A stretch of 64,000 nucleotides of DNA from JBIOHP01 sp044449065 (GCA_044449065.1 JBIOHP010000013.1:1-64000); one strand, 5' to 3'; positions 7,831 through 16,399 are shown, numbered from the stretch's first letter. Made by a program: numbers and translations. The notes: a model not told the origin generated them from the letters alone.

Positions 7831-8877
7831 ATGAAAACCGTTCCGATTATTTTTATCGTTTTGATGCTGTGGCCGGTCCGATTACTATCCCAGACCGATA
7901 CTAAAACTGTCATTACCGGCAAGATCATTGATGCTGAAACGGGCGGAGCGCTCGATAAAGCTATCGTCTATCTTGCGAACACTGCGCTCGGGAACTCGTC
8001 GGGGAAAGACGGCTTGTTTAAAATTTCCTTCGTGCCGAGAGGCGAATACCAAATGGTGATTTCCCGCGTTGGCTACGAACGACAAACCCTGACAGTTAAA
8101 ATAGAAAAAACCGACTCGCTGTATTACGCAATCACTCTTCATCCCCAACCAATCAGGACGAATGAAATTGAAGTTTTGGGCGAGCGTCCCAAAGAGTTAA
8201 AACTGAGATACGGGGGAATGTTATTTCCGAAGGATAAACCGAAGATGTATTGCGTCTATTCTCCGGTTTCGGCTGTCCCGGTGGGGGTATTTTATTCCGA
8301 TAGCGCTTACTATATGTATTCTCTGGAAACAACTGTAATTGACAGCCAGAAATTCATCCGGCTGTGGCTGCTGTACAAAAACCAATCAAACACGCCCTAC
8401 TCTTTTGATTCGAAAGAATGTGTGAAGCTCCACATGACGGGTACGCAACATTCGTATACAGACATCAAGCCGCTCCCTCCTTCCACCGTCTACGCGATTA
8501 CCGATTCTTTCGGAACAATTGCTTCGATGCGGCAAACAGTTGGAAAATCAATTATCAATCTCGCCATACAACGGTCGAAATTTATGCTGCAAATGGGTTA
8601 TTTTATCAGCTCTGATTTACTCGAACCAAAACCGATTGAAGATTGGTCATTATCGGGAACGATGTACGGGGTGTATAGGAGGAGCGTTGCTTATGGAGTG
8701 TTAGATAGCTATATGGTGCATCCCGGAGCCAGCGTGAACGGGTATATTTATTTTTCATTTCCCGGCGGCGATGCGGAATCGTTAGCGAGCGGTTATTTCG
8801 ACCCATTAGAATATGTATACCAGATCGAAATCATGACGCAAACCGGAAGCAAGTTTTTAGAGTTTGAACCGAGGTAG
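7831..8877 (+). CDS. Secreted protein with carboxypeptidase-regulatory-like domain (paralogue 2)
   Basis: A 348-residue paralogue of the divergent neighbour, with the same order of parts: a signal peptide (about residues 1-21, MKTVPIIFIVLMLWPVRLLS), a carboxypeptidase regulatory-like domain (about 27-110, with TGKIIDAETGG, KDGLF and VGYERQ) and a long shared C-terminal region (KMYCVYSPVSAVPVGVFY, TTVIDSQKFIRLWLLY, ASVNGYIYFSFPGG). No catalytic motif can be recognised in the shared region, so a structural or binding role is more likely than an enzymatic one. The pair presumably arose by inverted duplication. Confidence 0.75.
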   Translation: MKTVPIIFIVLMLWPVRLLSQTDTKTVITGKIIDAETGGALDKAIVYLANTALGNSSGKDGLFKISFVPRGEYQMVISRVGYERQTLTVKIEKTDSLYYAITLHPQPIRTNEIEVLGERPKELKLRYGGMLFPKDKPKMYCVYSPVSAVPVGVFYSDSAYYMYSLETTVIDSQKFIRLWLLYKNQSNTPYSFDSKECVKLHMTGTQHSYTDIKPLPPSTVYAITDSFGTIASMRQTVGKSIINLAIQRSKFMLQMGYFISSDLLEPKPIEDWSLSGTMYGVYRRSVAYGVLDSYMVHPGASVNGYIYFSFPGGDAESLASGYFDPLEYVYQIEIMTQTGSKFLEFEPR

Positions 8878-8918
8878 GGATTCTATATGGAGGAGTTATC
8901 AAAAAGAAAAAATTAGTC

Positions 8919-8980
8919 ATCCTGAGCTTGTTTCAGGATCCATAAATTAGTGAAAATAGATGCTGAACCGAGTTCAGCAT
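8919..8980. repeat. Paired 21-bp palindromes (REP-like unit, copy 2, inverted)
   Basis: Palindromes at 8919-8939 (arms atcctgag/tttcaggat) and 8960-8980 (atgctgaac/gttcagcat) repeat the 426-487 unit in reverse order, with the same 41-base spacing. The unit lies between convergent genes, so it may also act as a bidirectional mRNA 3'-end structure. Confidence 0.75.
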
Positions 8981-9023
8981 GACTCAGTCAAACGAAATAA
9001 AAACCTAAGACATCCCCCACTTG

Positions 9024-9941
9024 TTATCTCCCCAACACAGTCGCCAGGATTGCCATCCTGATTAAAACGCCGTTGCGTGTCTGGCGGAAATATGCCGCGC
9101 GGGGATCGTTATCCACTTCGGGAGCAATTTCGCTCACACGCGGTAAGGGGTGCATGATTAAAGTGTTTCGCGGGATAGATTTCATCAATGCAGCATCGAT
9201 GAAATAATTCGGTATGATATTCGTCTCCCGGTCATTTGGTTGCGCGGGCACGATACGTGTGGAATAAATTACGTCAACTTCGGGGATGACTTTCTTTAGA
9301 TCGGACTCAAGCGTATACCAAACATTATGCTTCGTGAGATAATCTAAAATATCCTGTGTGATCTGGTACTTCGGGGGGGCGACAAAATAAAGTTTTACCC
9401 GCTCAAATTTTCCGAGAAGGTAGCTGAGTGAACGAATCGTTCTCCCGCTCGCAAGATCGCCCACCATTGCCACCTTGACTCCCTCAATGGTCTTTACCTC
9501 TTTGTAAATCGTATACAAATCGAGCAATGCCTGCGTAGGATGCTGACCGCCTTTTCCATCGCCCGCGTTGATAATCGGCACTGACGAAACTTTCTCCGCT
9601 CTCTTCGCGCCGCCGATCTCATCATGCCTGAGAACAATCACATCCGCATAATTATTGATGACACGGATGGTATCTTCAAGCGTCTCCCCCATCATCACGG
9701 AAGAAAACATTCCCGCCTGTTCGGTTGAAACGACTTTTCCGCCAAGCCGGTACATTGCCGATTCAAACGAGAACCGGGTTCTCGTGGAATGCTCGTAAAA
9801 TAACGAAGCCATGATCTTATTGTGGTAATCCTGCGTCCCGCCGCGCGCAAGAATACGCTCCATCTCGTCCGCTACTTCGAAGAGCTCAATGAGCATCGGG
9901 AGAGTGAATTGCTGGGATTCAATGACATGTTTAAAGTTCAT
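9024..9941 (-). CDS. pyrB: Aspartate carbamoyltransferase catalytic subunit
   Basis: It condenses carbamoyl phosphate with L-aspartate to N-carbamoyl-aspartate, the committed pyrimidine step. The 305-residue protein has the carbamoyl-phosphate loop STRTR (YEHSTRTRFSFESAM), GDGKGGQHPTQALLDLYTI in the middle and HPLPRVSEI near the C-terminus, all canonical for catalytic chains. No regulatory pyrI chain is present here. Its ATG overlaps the carbamate kinase stop by four bases (ATGA) and is preceded by AAGGAG five bases away, so the two are translationally coupled. It is the last gene of the 13164-9024 operon. Confidence 0.93.
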   Translation of the reverse strand: MNFKHVIESQQFTLPMLIELFEVADEMERILARGGTQDYHNKIMASLFYEHSTRTRFSFESAMYRLGGKVVSTEQAGMFSSVMMGETLEDTIRVINNYADVIVLRHDEIGGAKRAEKVSSVPIINAGDGKGGQHPTQALLDLYTIYKEVKTIEGVKVAMVGDLASGRTIRSLSYLLGKFERVKLYFVAPPKYQITQDILDYLTKHNVWYTLESDLKKVIPEVDVIYSTRIVPAQPNDRETNIIPNYFIDAALMKSIPRNTLIMHPLPRVSEIAPEVDNDPRAAYFRQTRNGVLIRMAILATVLGR

Positions 9942-10888
9942 TGCTTCTCCTTCCGGATAATGTGAGTGCCTGTTTTTCCATCGATCGCTTCGAGGAGATG
10001 TTCGGGATTGGTGATAATGGCTTCCTTGCCGCCGTGCTCTAAAAAATCTATGGCAGCTTCTATCTTCGGCTTCATGCTGCCTTCGTAGAAATGTCCCGCC
10101 TCCAAATGTTCTCTCGCCTCGCGGATCGTTATCTTATGCAACGGGATTTGATCCGGTTTTTTATAATTCAGGAAAATTGTTTCAACGTCGGTGGAAATGA
10201 TGAATAACGGTATCTTTAATTTCGAAGCGAGGAGCGACGAAGCGCGGTCTTTATCGATCACCGCCTCGGTTCCGGTAATACTCCCCTCTTGGGCAATCAC
10301 CGGAATTCCGCCGCCGCCGCACGCGATGACGATCATGTTGTTATCAAGACATTCTTTTATAATATCCAGTTCGATGATATCGTACGGTTTGGGTGAAGGG
10401 ACGACCCGCCGATATCCTCTTGCGGCATCTTCAACAATATTCCAGCCGAGTTCCGTCCGTTTTCGCTCTGCGGCATCGTGTGAATAAAACGGACCTATTG
10501 GTTTTGTGGGATGTTCGAACGCAGGATCATTTTTTCTCACCAGAACCTGCGTGAGCATCGTCGTTACAGGAATGGAAATCTTTTTTTCCTTAAGAACCGA
10601 CTGCAGGCATGTTTGAAGGATATATCCGATTTCCCCCTGCGTCATTGCAACACAGACGTCGAGCGGGAGCGTATAAGTTTGCGGCGAACCCGATTCTGAA
10701 CGCAGCAATTGAGCGCCAACCTGAGGACCATTCCCATGCGTGAGCACAATACGGTAACCTCGTGCGGCAAGCTCCCCGATAGGACCGGCAGTCAACCGCG
10801 CATTGGCAAATTGTTCCGGGATCGTGCCTTTTTGTCCGGCACGAATGAGGGAATTTCCCCCTACGGCTATCAGGAGAGTTTTAGTCAT
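9938..10888 (-). CDS. arcC: Carbamate kinase
   Basis: It interconverts carbamoyl phosphate plus ADP with carbamate plus ATP. The 316-residue amino-acid-kinase-fold protein shows AVGGNSLI at the N-terminus, HGNGPQVG, ACGGGGIPV, AVIDKDRASSLLA and GSMKPKIEAA, the carbamate-kinase set. It usually makes ATP at the end of arginine, citrulline or allantoin breakdown. Lying between two carbamoyltransferases, it may either drain carbamoyl phosphate for ATP or generate it for pyrimidine synthesis. No arginine deiminase gene is seen in the window. A 20-base gap separates it from the ornithine enzyme. Confidence 0.93.
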   Translation of the reverse strand: MTKTLLIAVGGNSLIRAGQKGTIPEQFANARLTAGPIGELAARGYRIVLTHGNGPQVGAQLLRSESGSPQTYTLPLDVCVAMTQGEIGYILQTCLQSVLKEKKISIPVTTMLTQVLVRKNDPAFEHPTKPIGPFYSHDAAERKRTELGWNIVEDAARGYRRVVPSPKPYDIIELDIIKECLDNNMIVIACGGGGIPVIAQEGSITGTEAVIDKDRASSLLASKLKIPLFIISTDVETIFLNYKKPDQIPLHKITIREAREHLEAGHFYEGSMKPKIEAAIDFLEHGGKEAIITNPEHLLEAIDGKTGTHIIRKEKQ

Positions 10889-10908
10889 TTAAAAAATGAA
10901 GAAAATTA

Positions 10909-11826
10909 TTAACCCTTCAGCAATGTTACCAGTACGGCTTTTTGAGTATGGAGCCGGTTTTCCGCTTCGTCGAACACAACCGATTGCTTTGAATCCATTA
11001 CTTCATCGGTCACTTCCTCGCCGCGATGGGCGGGCAGGCAATGCATGAAAATGGCTTTCGGTTTTGCAATGCTCATCAGCTTGGCATTTACCTGAAAATC
11101 CTTGAACGCTTTCAGGCGAATTTCTTTTTCCGCTTCCTGACCCATGCTCGTCCAGACGTCGGTGTAAATCACGTCTGCGTTTTTAACGGCGTCTTTTGGC
11201 TTATGGCTGACGTCGATTTTCGCGCCGTTTTTCTTAGCAGCGGTTGCAGCAATCTTCAAGACGTTGTTATCAGGAGCGTATTGCTTCGGCGTTGCCGCAG
11301 TAAAATCCATTCCTAACTTCGCCGCCATAATCATGAGCGAATTGCACACATTGTTTCCATCGCCGATGAAAACGAATTTTCTACCCTTCACCGATCCGAA
11401 TTTTTCAATCACGGTGAGGAAATCACCCACCGCCTGGCAGGGGTGCTCATAATCGGTCAGGGCGTTCACGACGGGCGATTTCATATGCTTTGCCATATCG
11501 ACGCACGTTTTATGAGCAAAGGTGCGGATAACTGCGCTATCGACCCAGCGTTCCAGGTTTTTCGCTGTATCATATACCGATTCGCGTTTTCCCAAACTGA
11601 TATCTCCCTGCGTCAGGTAGATTGCATGAGCGCCCAGTTGAAAAATGCCCACGTCGAATGTAACGTGGGTGCGGAGCGATTGTTTCTCGAAAATCATCGC
11701 GATTGATTTACCGGCGAGAGCGCTCCGGTAATTGGCGGGATACTCTTTTATTTTCCGGGAGAGGTCTAATAATCCCGTGAGTTCTTCTGCCGACCAGTCC
11801 GCAATGCTTAAAAAATCTCTTTTCAT
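10909..11826 (-). CDS. argF: Ornithine carbamoyltransferase
   Basis: It transfers the carbamoyl group between carbamoyl phosphate and ornithine/citrulline. The 305-residue protein has DYEHPCQAVGDFLTV, the ornithine-binding DVWTSMGQEAEKE and HCLPAHRGEEVTDEV, all typical of OTCase. The phosphate loop is unusual: residues 50-54 read SLRTH, where most family members have STRTR. I chose the second of two closely spaced ATGs because AAGGA lies six bases before it; the first would add two residues. It follows the P-loop protein by nine bases. An anabolic (argF) or catabolic (arcB) role cannot be separated from sequence, though carbamate kinase next door favours a catabolic option. Confidence 0.88.
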   Translation of the reverse strand: MKRDFLSIADWSAEELTGLLDLSRKIKEYPANYRSALAGKSIAMIFEKQSLRTHVTFDVGIFQLGAHAIYLTQGDISLGKRESVYDTAKNLERWVDSAVIRTFAHKTCVDMAKHMKSPVVNALTDYEHPCQAVGDFLTVIEKFGSVKGRKFVFIGDGNNVCNSLMIMAAKLGMDFTAATPKQYAPDNNVLKIAATAAKKNGAKIDVSHKPKDAVKNADVIYTDVWTSMGQEAEKEIRLKAFKDFQVNAKLMSIAKPKAIFMHCLPAHRGEEVTDEVMDSKQSVVFDEAENRLHTQKAVLVTLLKG

Positions 11827-11835
11827 AATCATTCC

Positions 11836-13164
11836 TTACACTTTGTGTTTTTTGACGAAATCGGTGAGGATATCGGTTAAATCGGGTTTGGTAATTTCCG
11901 CCAGACTGTACGATACGCGGACGGAGGGTTTGTTTATTTTTATAATTCTCCGGAGGTCAATCGGCGTGCCGATGATAACGCTATCGCAATCGGTGCGATT
12001 GATTGTCGTTTCCAAATCCTTGATTTGTTTTCCGCCGTATCCCATTGCGGGAAGGAGCGTTCCAATTTTCGGATATTTTTTGAATGTTTCCGCGATAGAA
12101 TTCACCACAAAAGGTCTCGGATCGATGATTTCCGACGCGCCGAATTTATTTGCGGCAATTACTCCGGCGCCATAAGTCATCTCGCCGTGAGTTAGGGTCG
12201 GACCGTCTTCAACAACGAGCACACGTTTTCCTCGAATTGTTCTTTCATCTTCTACTTCAATTGGAGAAGCGGCTTCGATGATGAGTGCATTGGGATTTAC
12301 GTCATGGATATTTTTACGAACGATATCAATATTTTGACGCGTCGCTGATTCGACCTTATTGATCACGATAACATCAGCCAATAAGACATTGGTTGCGCCG
12401 GGGAAATACCCAATTTCATGACCCGGTCTGTGCGGATCGACTACCGTAATAGTGAGGTCGGGTTTGTAGAACGACATATCGTTATTTCCGCCGTCCCACA
12501 CGACAACGTCGGCTTCTTTTTCCGCGTCGCGCAATATTGCCTCGTAATCAACTCCGGCATAAATAATCGTGCCGTTGACAATATGCGGTTCGTACTCCTC
12601 CATTTCCTCCACGGTGCATTCGTACTTCGCCAGGTCATCAAGCGTCCCGTACCGTTGAACTTTTTGCTTCACAAGGTCGCCGTACGGCATCGGATGGCGC
12701 ACCGCCACAACTTTCTTGCCCAAACCCCTGAGCAGATTGCATACTTTCCGAGATGTCTGGCTCTTCCCTGCGCCAGTGCGAACGGCAACGATAGCGATAA
12801 CAGGTTTGGAGCTTTTCAGCATGGTCTCACGAGCGCCGAGAATTTTGAAATCGGCCCCCGCCGCCATTACCGCAGATGCTTTCATCATGATATATTGGAA
12901 CGAAACATCGGAATAGGAAAATACAACTTCATCAATGTTATGTTTTTTGATCAACTCGGTGAGCTGTGATTCGGGATAGATTGGTATACCGTTAGGGTAA
13001 AGTTTACCGGCAAGTTCCGCCGGATATTTTCTTCCATCAATATTGGGTATTTGTGTCGCGGTAAACGCGATCACTTCATACCGTTCGTTGTTACGAAAGG
13101 CAGTGTTAAAATTGTGAAAATCTCTTCCCGCCGCGCCCATAATTAATACTTTAGAACGGGTCAT
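11836..13164 (-). CDS. Predicted P-loop NTPase, cyclic 2,3-diphosphoglycerate synthetase-like (COG2403-type)
   Basis: A 442-residue cytoplasmic protein. The N-terminal part (MGAAGRDFHNFNTAFRNN) resembles a Rossmann-like nucleotide-binding fold. A Walker A motif, RTGAGKSQT with Lys134, is followed by WDGGNND, VVDPHRPGHE and INKVE, which is NKxD-like. This layout matches the family of archaeal cyclic 2,3-diphosphoglycerate synthetase and the bacterial 'predicted GTPases' related to it. The bacterial members have no settled function. Here it is the first gene of an operon with three carbamoyl-phosphate enzymes, so a role in making, activating or channelling carbamate or carbamoyl phosphate is a better guess than cDPG synthesis. 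AAGGAGA precedes the ATG. Confidence 0.75.
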   Translation of the reverse strand: MTRSKVLIMGAAGRDFHNFNTAFRNNERYEVIAFTATQIPNIDGRKYPAELAGKLYPNGIPIYPESQLTELIKKHNIDEVVFSYSDVSFQYIMMKASAVMAAGADFKILGARETMLKSSKPVIAIVAVRTGAGKSQTSRKVCNLLRGLGKKVVAVRHPMPYGDLVKQKVQRYGTLDDLAKYECTVEEMEEYEPHIVNGTIIYAGVDYEAILRDAEKEADVVVWDGGNNDMSFYKPDLTITVVDPHRPGHEIGYFPGATNVLLADVIVINKVESATRQNIDIVRKNIHDVNPNALIIEAASPIEVEDERTIRGKRVLVVEDGPTLTHGEMTYGAGVIAANKFGASEIIDPRPFVVNSIAETFKKYPKIGTLLPAMGYGGKQIKDLETTINRTDCDSVIIGTPIDLRRIIKINKPSVRVSYSLAEITKPDLTDILTDFVKKHKV

Positions 13165-13527
13165 AAAAAATAGTTCTCCTTAATGGTTTTTTAGTTCAAT
13201 GAATAAATTTAAAGACGTCAAAAAATTAGGTTAGTAAGCGTTTAGAATGAACTTTTGAAGACTTTAGGTATAATAATTGACTAATTTACCTAAATTTTGA
13301 CCAAAAAGCAAAGAAACGGATGCGGTATTGATTTGGATCACGGGGGCGGAAAAGTTAAGATTTTATGAGGAGAATTAGAATCTAGAATGAAGTTATAATA
13401 CATTCTTTGCGATTATGTCATCTAAACTTTTAACGAAATGAATGCGATGAGGGTATACGTGTAGGGATAACCTTCATGGTTACCCTAATATTGGGACCCC
13501 GCCTAAGGCGGGGCACAAAGGTCGGCC
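13165..13527. other. Intergenic region with promoter DNA and two hairpins
   Basis: No gene is seen. The first ~200 bases are AT-rich and must contain the promoter of the carbamoyl operon, though I cannot assign boxes. Near the right end are a hairpin aggg(a)taacc-ttcat-ggttaccct at about 13471-13491 and a GC-rich hairpin (ccccgcctaaggcgggg) at about 13498-13514. The first recurs in related form at about 14772-14795, so it is a dispersed repeat rather than a gene-specific terminator. Confidence 0.55.
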
Positions 13528-13872
13528 TCATTTACCACTTGATTCTCTAAAATATAAATATGTTCCATCGGGATCTTTGAAATGCGTATATTTCCCCGAT
13601 TTACCTTCCTCGAATGAATAAGCAATTTTATTCGCATCGAGCATTGTTTTTACTTCGGCGATGCTTTTTACTTCGAACCCGATAGATACTTGTTTGTTCG
13701 GCGGGATTTCTTCCTTTGTCGGATGCAAGCCGATAATGATATCGGGCGCTGCAAGCTGCGCATAGTGGTTTTCCCATCTGTGCTTAAGCTCCAGGCCGAT
13801 GTTCTCATAAAACTTGATTGATTTATCCATGTCTTTCACCATTACGGTGACGTTCGATCCTGTTATTTTCAT
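13528..13872 (-). CDS. VOC (glyoxalase/bleomycin-resistance fold) protein
   Basis: A 114-residue single vicinal-oxygen-chelate domain pair: VTVMVKDMDKSIKFYENIGL in the first beta-alpha-beta-beta-beta unit and FKDPDGTYLYF at the end of the second. Such proteins bind metals and act as lyases, dioxygenases or resistance proteins; the substrate cannot be predicted. AGGAG lies seven bases before the ATG. It follows another VOC gene by 13 bases and is probably co-transcribed with it. Confidence 0.8.
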   Translation of the reverse strand: MKITGSNVTVMVKDMDKSIKFYENIGLELKHRWENHYAQLAAPDIIIGLHPTKEEIPPNKQVSIGFEVKSIAEVKTMLDANKIAYSFEEGKSGKYTHFKDPDGTYLYFRESSGK

Positions 13873-13885
13873 GATAATCTCCTTT

Positions 13886-14326
13886 TTATTTTTTATTCAG
13901 ACGTTCGTTGGCACGGCGCTGCAATTCGTCGGTTGAAACATCTTCAAGATGCGTCGCGATCCACCAGGTGCAGCCGGAAGCGTCCCTCACTCCCGCATTA
14001 CGATCGCCGTAAAACTGCGTCGCTGGCTCCATCACTGATAAAGCGCCCGCCTGAAGAGCTCGTTTGTACGTGCTATCGGTATTTTTTACATAGACGTACA
14101 GATACGGCGGGGCGGGTGGATGCTCCGGGGGAGCGTCGGCAATCATCACAATCGAATCGCCAATTTTCATTTCAGCGTGTGACACGGTTCCATCCGGTTT
14201 TACCATATTCCCCATCAGGGTTGCATCGAAAACAGTTTTGATAAACTCGATCAATTTCTGCGCTCCATTGACTGTAAGATACGGGGTCACCGTATGATAC
14301 CCTTTTGGTAAATAATTCACTGCCAT
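13886..14326 (-). CDS. VOC family protein (PhnB-like)
   Basis: A 146-residue VOC-fold protein of the PhnB-like subgroup: HTVTPYLTVNGAQKLIEFIKTVF at the start, HAEMKIGDSIVMIAD in the middle, and YGDRNAGVRDASGCTWWIATH near the end, where these proteins commonly have YGDR-x(6)-DP-x-G-x-x-W. It is the first gene of a two-gene unit with the VOC protein downstream. Biochemical function is unknown; an antibiotic- or aldehyde-related role would be a guess. Confidence 0.8.
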   Translation of the reverse strand: MAVNYLPKGYHTVTPYLTVNGAQKLIEFIKTVFDATLMGNMVKPDGTVSHAEMKIGDSIVMIADAPPEHPPAPPYLYVYVKNTDSTYKRALQAGALSVMEPATQFYGDRNAGVRDASGCTWWIATHLEDVSTDELQRRANERLNKK

Positions 14327-14504
14327 AGTACGTTACTTTCTGCAATATATCGTGTTGAAGATATTTATTATCGGATTATATACTCCGATATATTAGGTAA
14401 ATAATAATAAATATTTGGAAAGATGGCAAATGTGAAGGCGCAACCTTTATGATCGCCCCTTTAATCCGGTAGAGATGATTCGTATCTCAGCCAACCATCT
14501 TGGG

Positions 14505-14750
14505 ACATTTTCATACACATTTCGCTCCTGACGGAGCTCCGCCATCACTCTTCCATAGTGCTATAGACATGTCGCTCCTCCGGAGCTCCTTCTCCTTAAT
14601 CAATAGGATCGTTCATGCCTTATAATCCCGGCACCAAACCCTTACAAGCTGAATCCCGTAGGGATGGAATGTCTATAGATGATCTGAGTGAAATATATTT
14701 TGAACTCCGTAGGAGTGATATGTCAATATGCTGATAACTTCGAGAAGTGT
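14505..14750. repeat. Hairpin repeat family with an ATGTCTATAG-type tail
   Basis: Four short palindromes, at 14523-14537, 14573-14586, 14653-14665 (atcccgtagggat) and 14704-14716 (actccgtaggagt), each sit next to a variant of the flanking word atgtctatag (ctatagacat at about 14561-14570, atgtctatag at about 14669-14678, weaker forms at the other two). The first two copies face left and the last two face right. A related hairpin (acttcgagaagt) follows at 14737-14748. Arm changes are compensated, so the stem is conserved while its sequence varies. Confidence 0.65.
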
Positions 14751-14977
14751 TCAGGTATATGTTTCGATGTAAAGGCAACCTTCATGGTTACCCTTTATAT
14801 TGCGACTCCCGTCTGCGCCGGGTAGTCAGACGAATCGCTCCTTTTATGTTAAAAACATTTTTGCGGTTTTGTAGGGATACCCCTTGTGGGTATCCGAAAT
14901 GAATGAATCAAAAACATAAAAGGCACCTACGAGGGATGCCCCTGCGGGATTTATGAGGGTAGCGTATCAGCGAGGAT

Positions 14978-15014
14978 AAAAAAAAGGCACGTTTCCATCA
15001 GCCGGAAACGTGCC
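14978..15014 (-). terminator. Rho-independent terminator of citrate synthase
   Basis: An 11-bp perfect stem (14986-14996 with 15004-15014, ggcacgtttcc) ends in a run of eight T on the minus strand (14978-14985). It lies 41 bases after the citrate synthase stop codon. Confidence 0.9.
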
Positions 15015-15055
15015 CTTTATTACCGCTTATATATCCACAAATAATTAGCGGGTTT

Positions 15056-16399
15056 TTATTTGCGTAAGCTCAGAGGCATATAATCGCGCGTGTTGTAGCC
15101 CAGGAACACCTGGCGCGGACGCGCAATCTTTTGCTCCGGATCCAACAGCAATTCCTGCCACTGGGCGATCCAGCCGGGTGTTCTGCCGATGGCGAACAAT
15201 ACCGTGAACGCATCGGTTGGGAATCCCATTGCCTGGTAAATAATTCCAGAGTAGAAATCAACGTTTGGATACAATTTTCGTTTCACGAAGTATTCATCCT
15301 CGAGCGCTATCCGTTCTAATTCAATCGCGATATCGATGAGCGGACTTCTACCCGTTACATCGAATACCTGATCGGCCGTCTGCTTGATGATCTTCGCGCG
15401 GGGATCGTAATTTTTGTAGACGCGGTGTCCGAATCCCATCAGCTTTCCTTCACCGTTCTTCACTTTCTTAATGAATTCCGGAATCTTGGCTTTCGATCCG
15501 ATTTCATTGAGCATGATAAGCACCTGCTCGTTGGCGCCGCCATGAAGCGGTCCATACAACGCTGCCGCTGCGCCTGCGGCGGAGACGAACGGATCTGCCT
15601 GCGAGCTGCCGATGCTGCGCATAGCGTTGGCGCTGCAATTTTGCTCATGATCCGCATGGAGAATGAAGAGAACATCGAGAGCGCGTTCGAGAACCGGATG
15701 CGGCTTGAATTTCAGCTCGGTCATTTTATACATGAGGTTGAGGAAGTTGCCGGCATAGCTCAATTCGTTATCCGGATAAACATACGGCAAACCATGACGA
15801 TGACGGTAGCAATACGCCGCTATGGTAGGCATCTTACCGATCAATCGATAGGTTTGAAGTTTTCTGGATTCAATGTCGAAAATATTTCGAGAATCGGGAT
15901 AGAACGTGGAGAGCGCTCCCACCGTGCTGACGAGCATTCCCATGGGATGTGCGTCGTAATTAAATCCATCCATGAATTTTTTGATGTTTTCATGGAGCAG
16001 CGTATGATGGGTAATCTGGTGCTTCCAGTCTTCGAATTGCGTTTTATTGGGCAGCTCGCCATGAATTAAGAGATACGCGACTTCGAGAAAATTGCTTTTC
16101 TCCGCTAATTGTTCAATGGGATAACCACGATACCGCAGAATTCCCTTATCGCCGTCGATGAAGGTAATCTTGCTGTGGCACGAGGCGGTATTCATGAATG
16201 CAGGATCGTACGTCATCATTCCAAAATCTTCGGGAGAGACTTTAATCTGCCGGAGATCCATTGCTTTTATCGTACCATCCTGAATGGGAAGAAGATATTC
16301 TTTATTGGTGCGGCTATCGGTGATTTTCAAATGTTCGGGCATAACCGTATCCTTTGTTCCCACGTTTTGTTTTCCAGTGGCATTGACTTGATCGGCCAT
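15056..16399 (-). CDS. gltA: Citrate synthase
   Basis: It condenses acetyl-CoA with oxaloacetate to citrate, the entry step of the TCA cycle. The 447-residue length fits the type II (hexameric, Gram-negative) form. Catalytic residues are visible: His248 and His251 in LHADHEQN, His286 in GPLHGGAN and Asp381 in NVDFYSG; the N-terminal GFMNTASCHSKITFIDGD-like block is also typical. A ribosome site (AAAGGA) lies about eight bases before the ATG. It is monocistronic, with its own terminator and a ~730-base upstream gap. Together with the hydratase and isocitrate dehydrogenase at 1-6 kb it could complete the oxidative branch to 2-oxoglutarate. Confidence 0.95.
   Translation of the reverse strand: MADQVNATGKQNVGTKDTVMPEHLKITDSRTNKEYLLPIQDGTIKAMDLRQIKVSPEDFGMMTYDPAFMNTASCHSKITFIDGDKGILRYRGYPIEQLAEKSNFLEVAYLLIHGELPNKTQFEDWKHQITHHTLLHENIKKFMDGFNYDAHPMGMLVSTVGALSTFYPDSRNIFDIESRKLQTYRLIGKMPTIAAYCYRHRHGLPYVYPDNELSYAGNFLNLMYKMTELKFKPHPVLERALDVLFILHADHEQNCSANAMRSIGSSQADPFVSAAGAAAALYGPLHGGANEQVLIMLNEIGSKAKIPEFIKKVKNGEGKLMGFGHRVYKNYDPRAKIIKQTADQVFDVTGRSPLIDIAIELERIALEDEYFVKRKLYPNVDFYSGIIYQAMGFPTDAFTVLFAIGRTPGWIAQWQELLLDPEQKIARPRQVFLGYNTRDYMPLSLRK

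Larger units (their letters stand above)
14327..15055. other. Palindrome-dense intergenic region
   Basis: No gene is visible in 729 bases. The region is packed with hairpins: the four-member family at 14505-14750, a copy of the accttcatggtt hairpin near 14772-14795, ctgcgccgggtagtcagacg near 14818, and ggatacccc/gggtatcc near 14875-14896. The right end holds the citrate synthase terminator. Confidence 0.65.
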
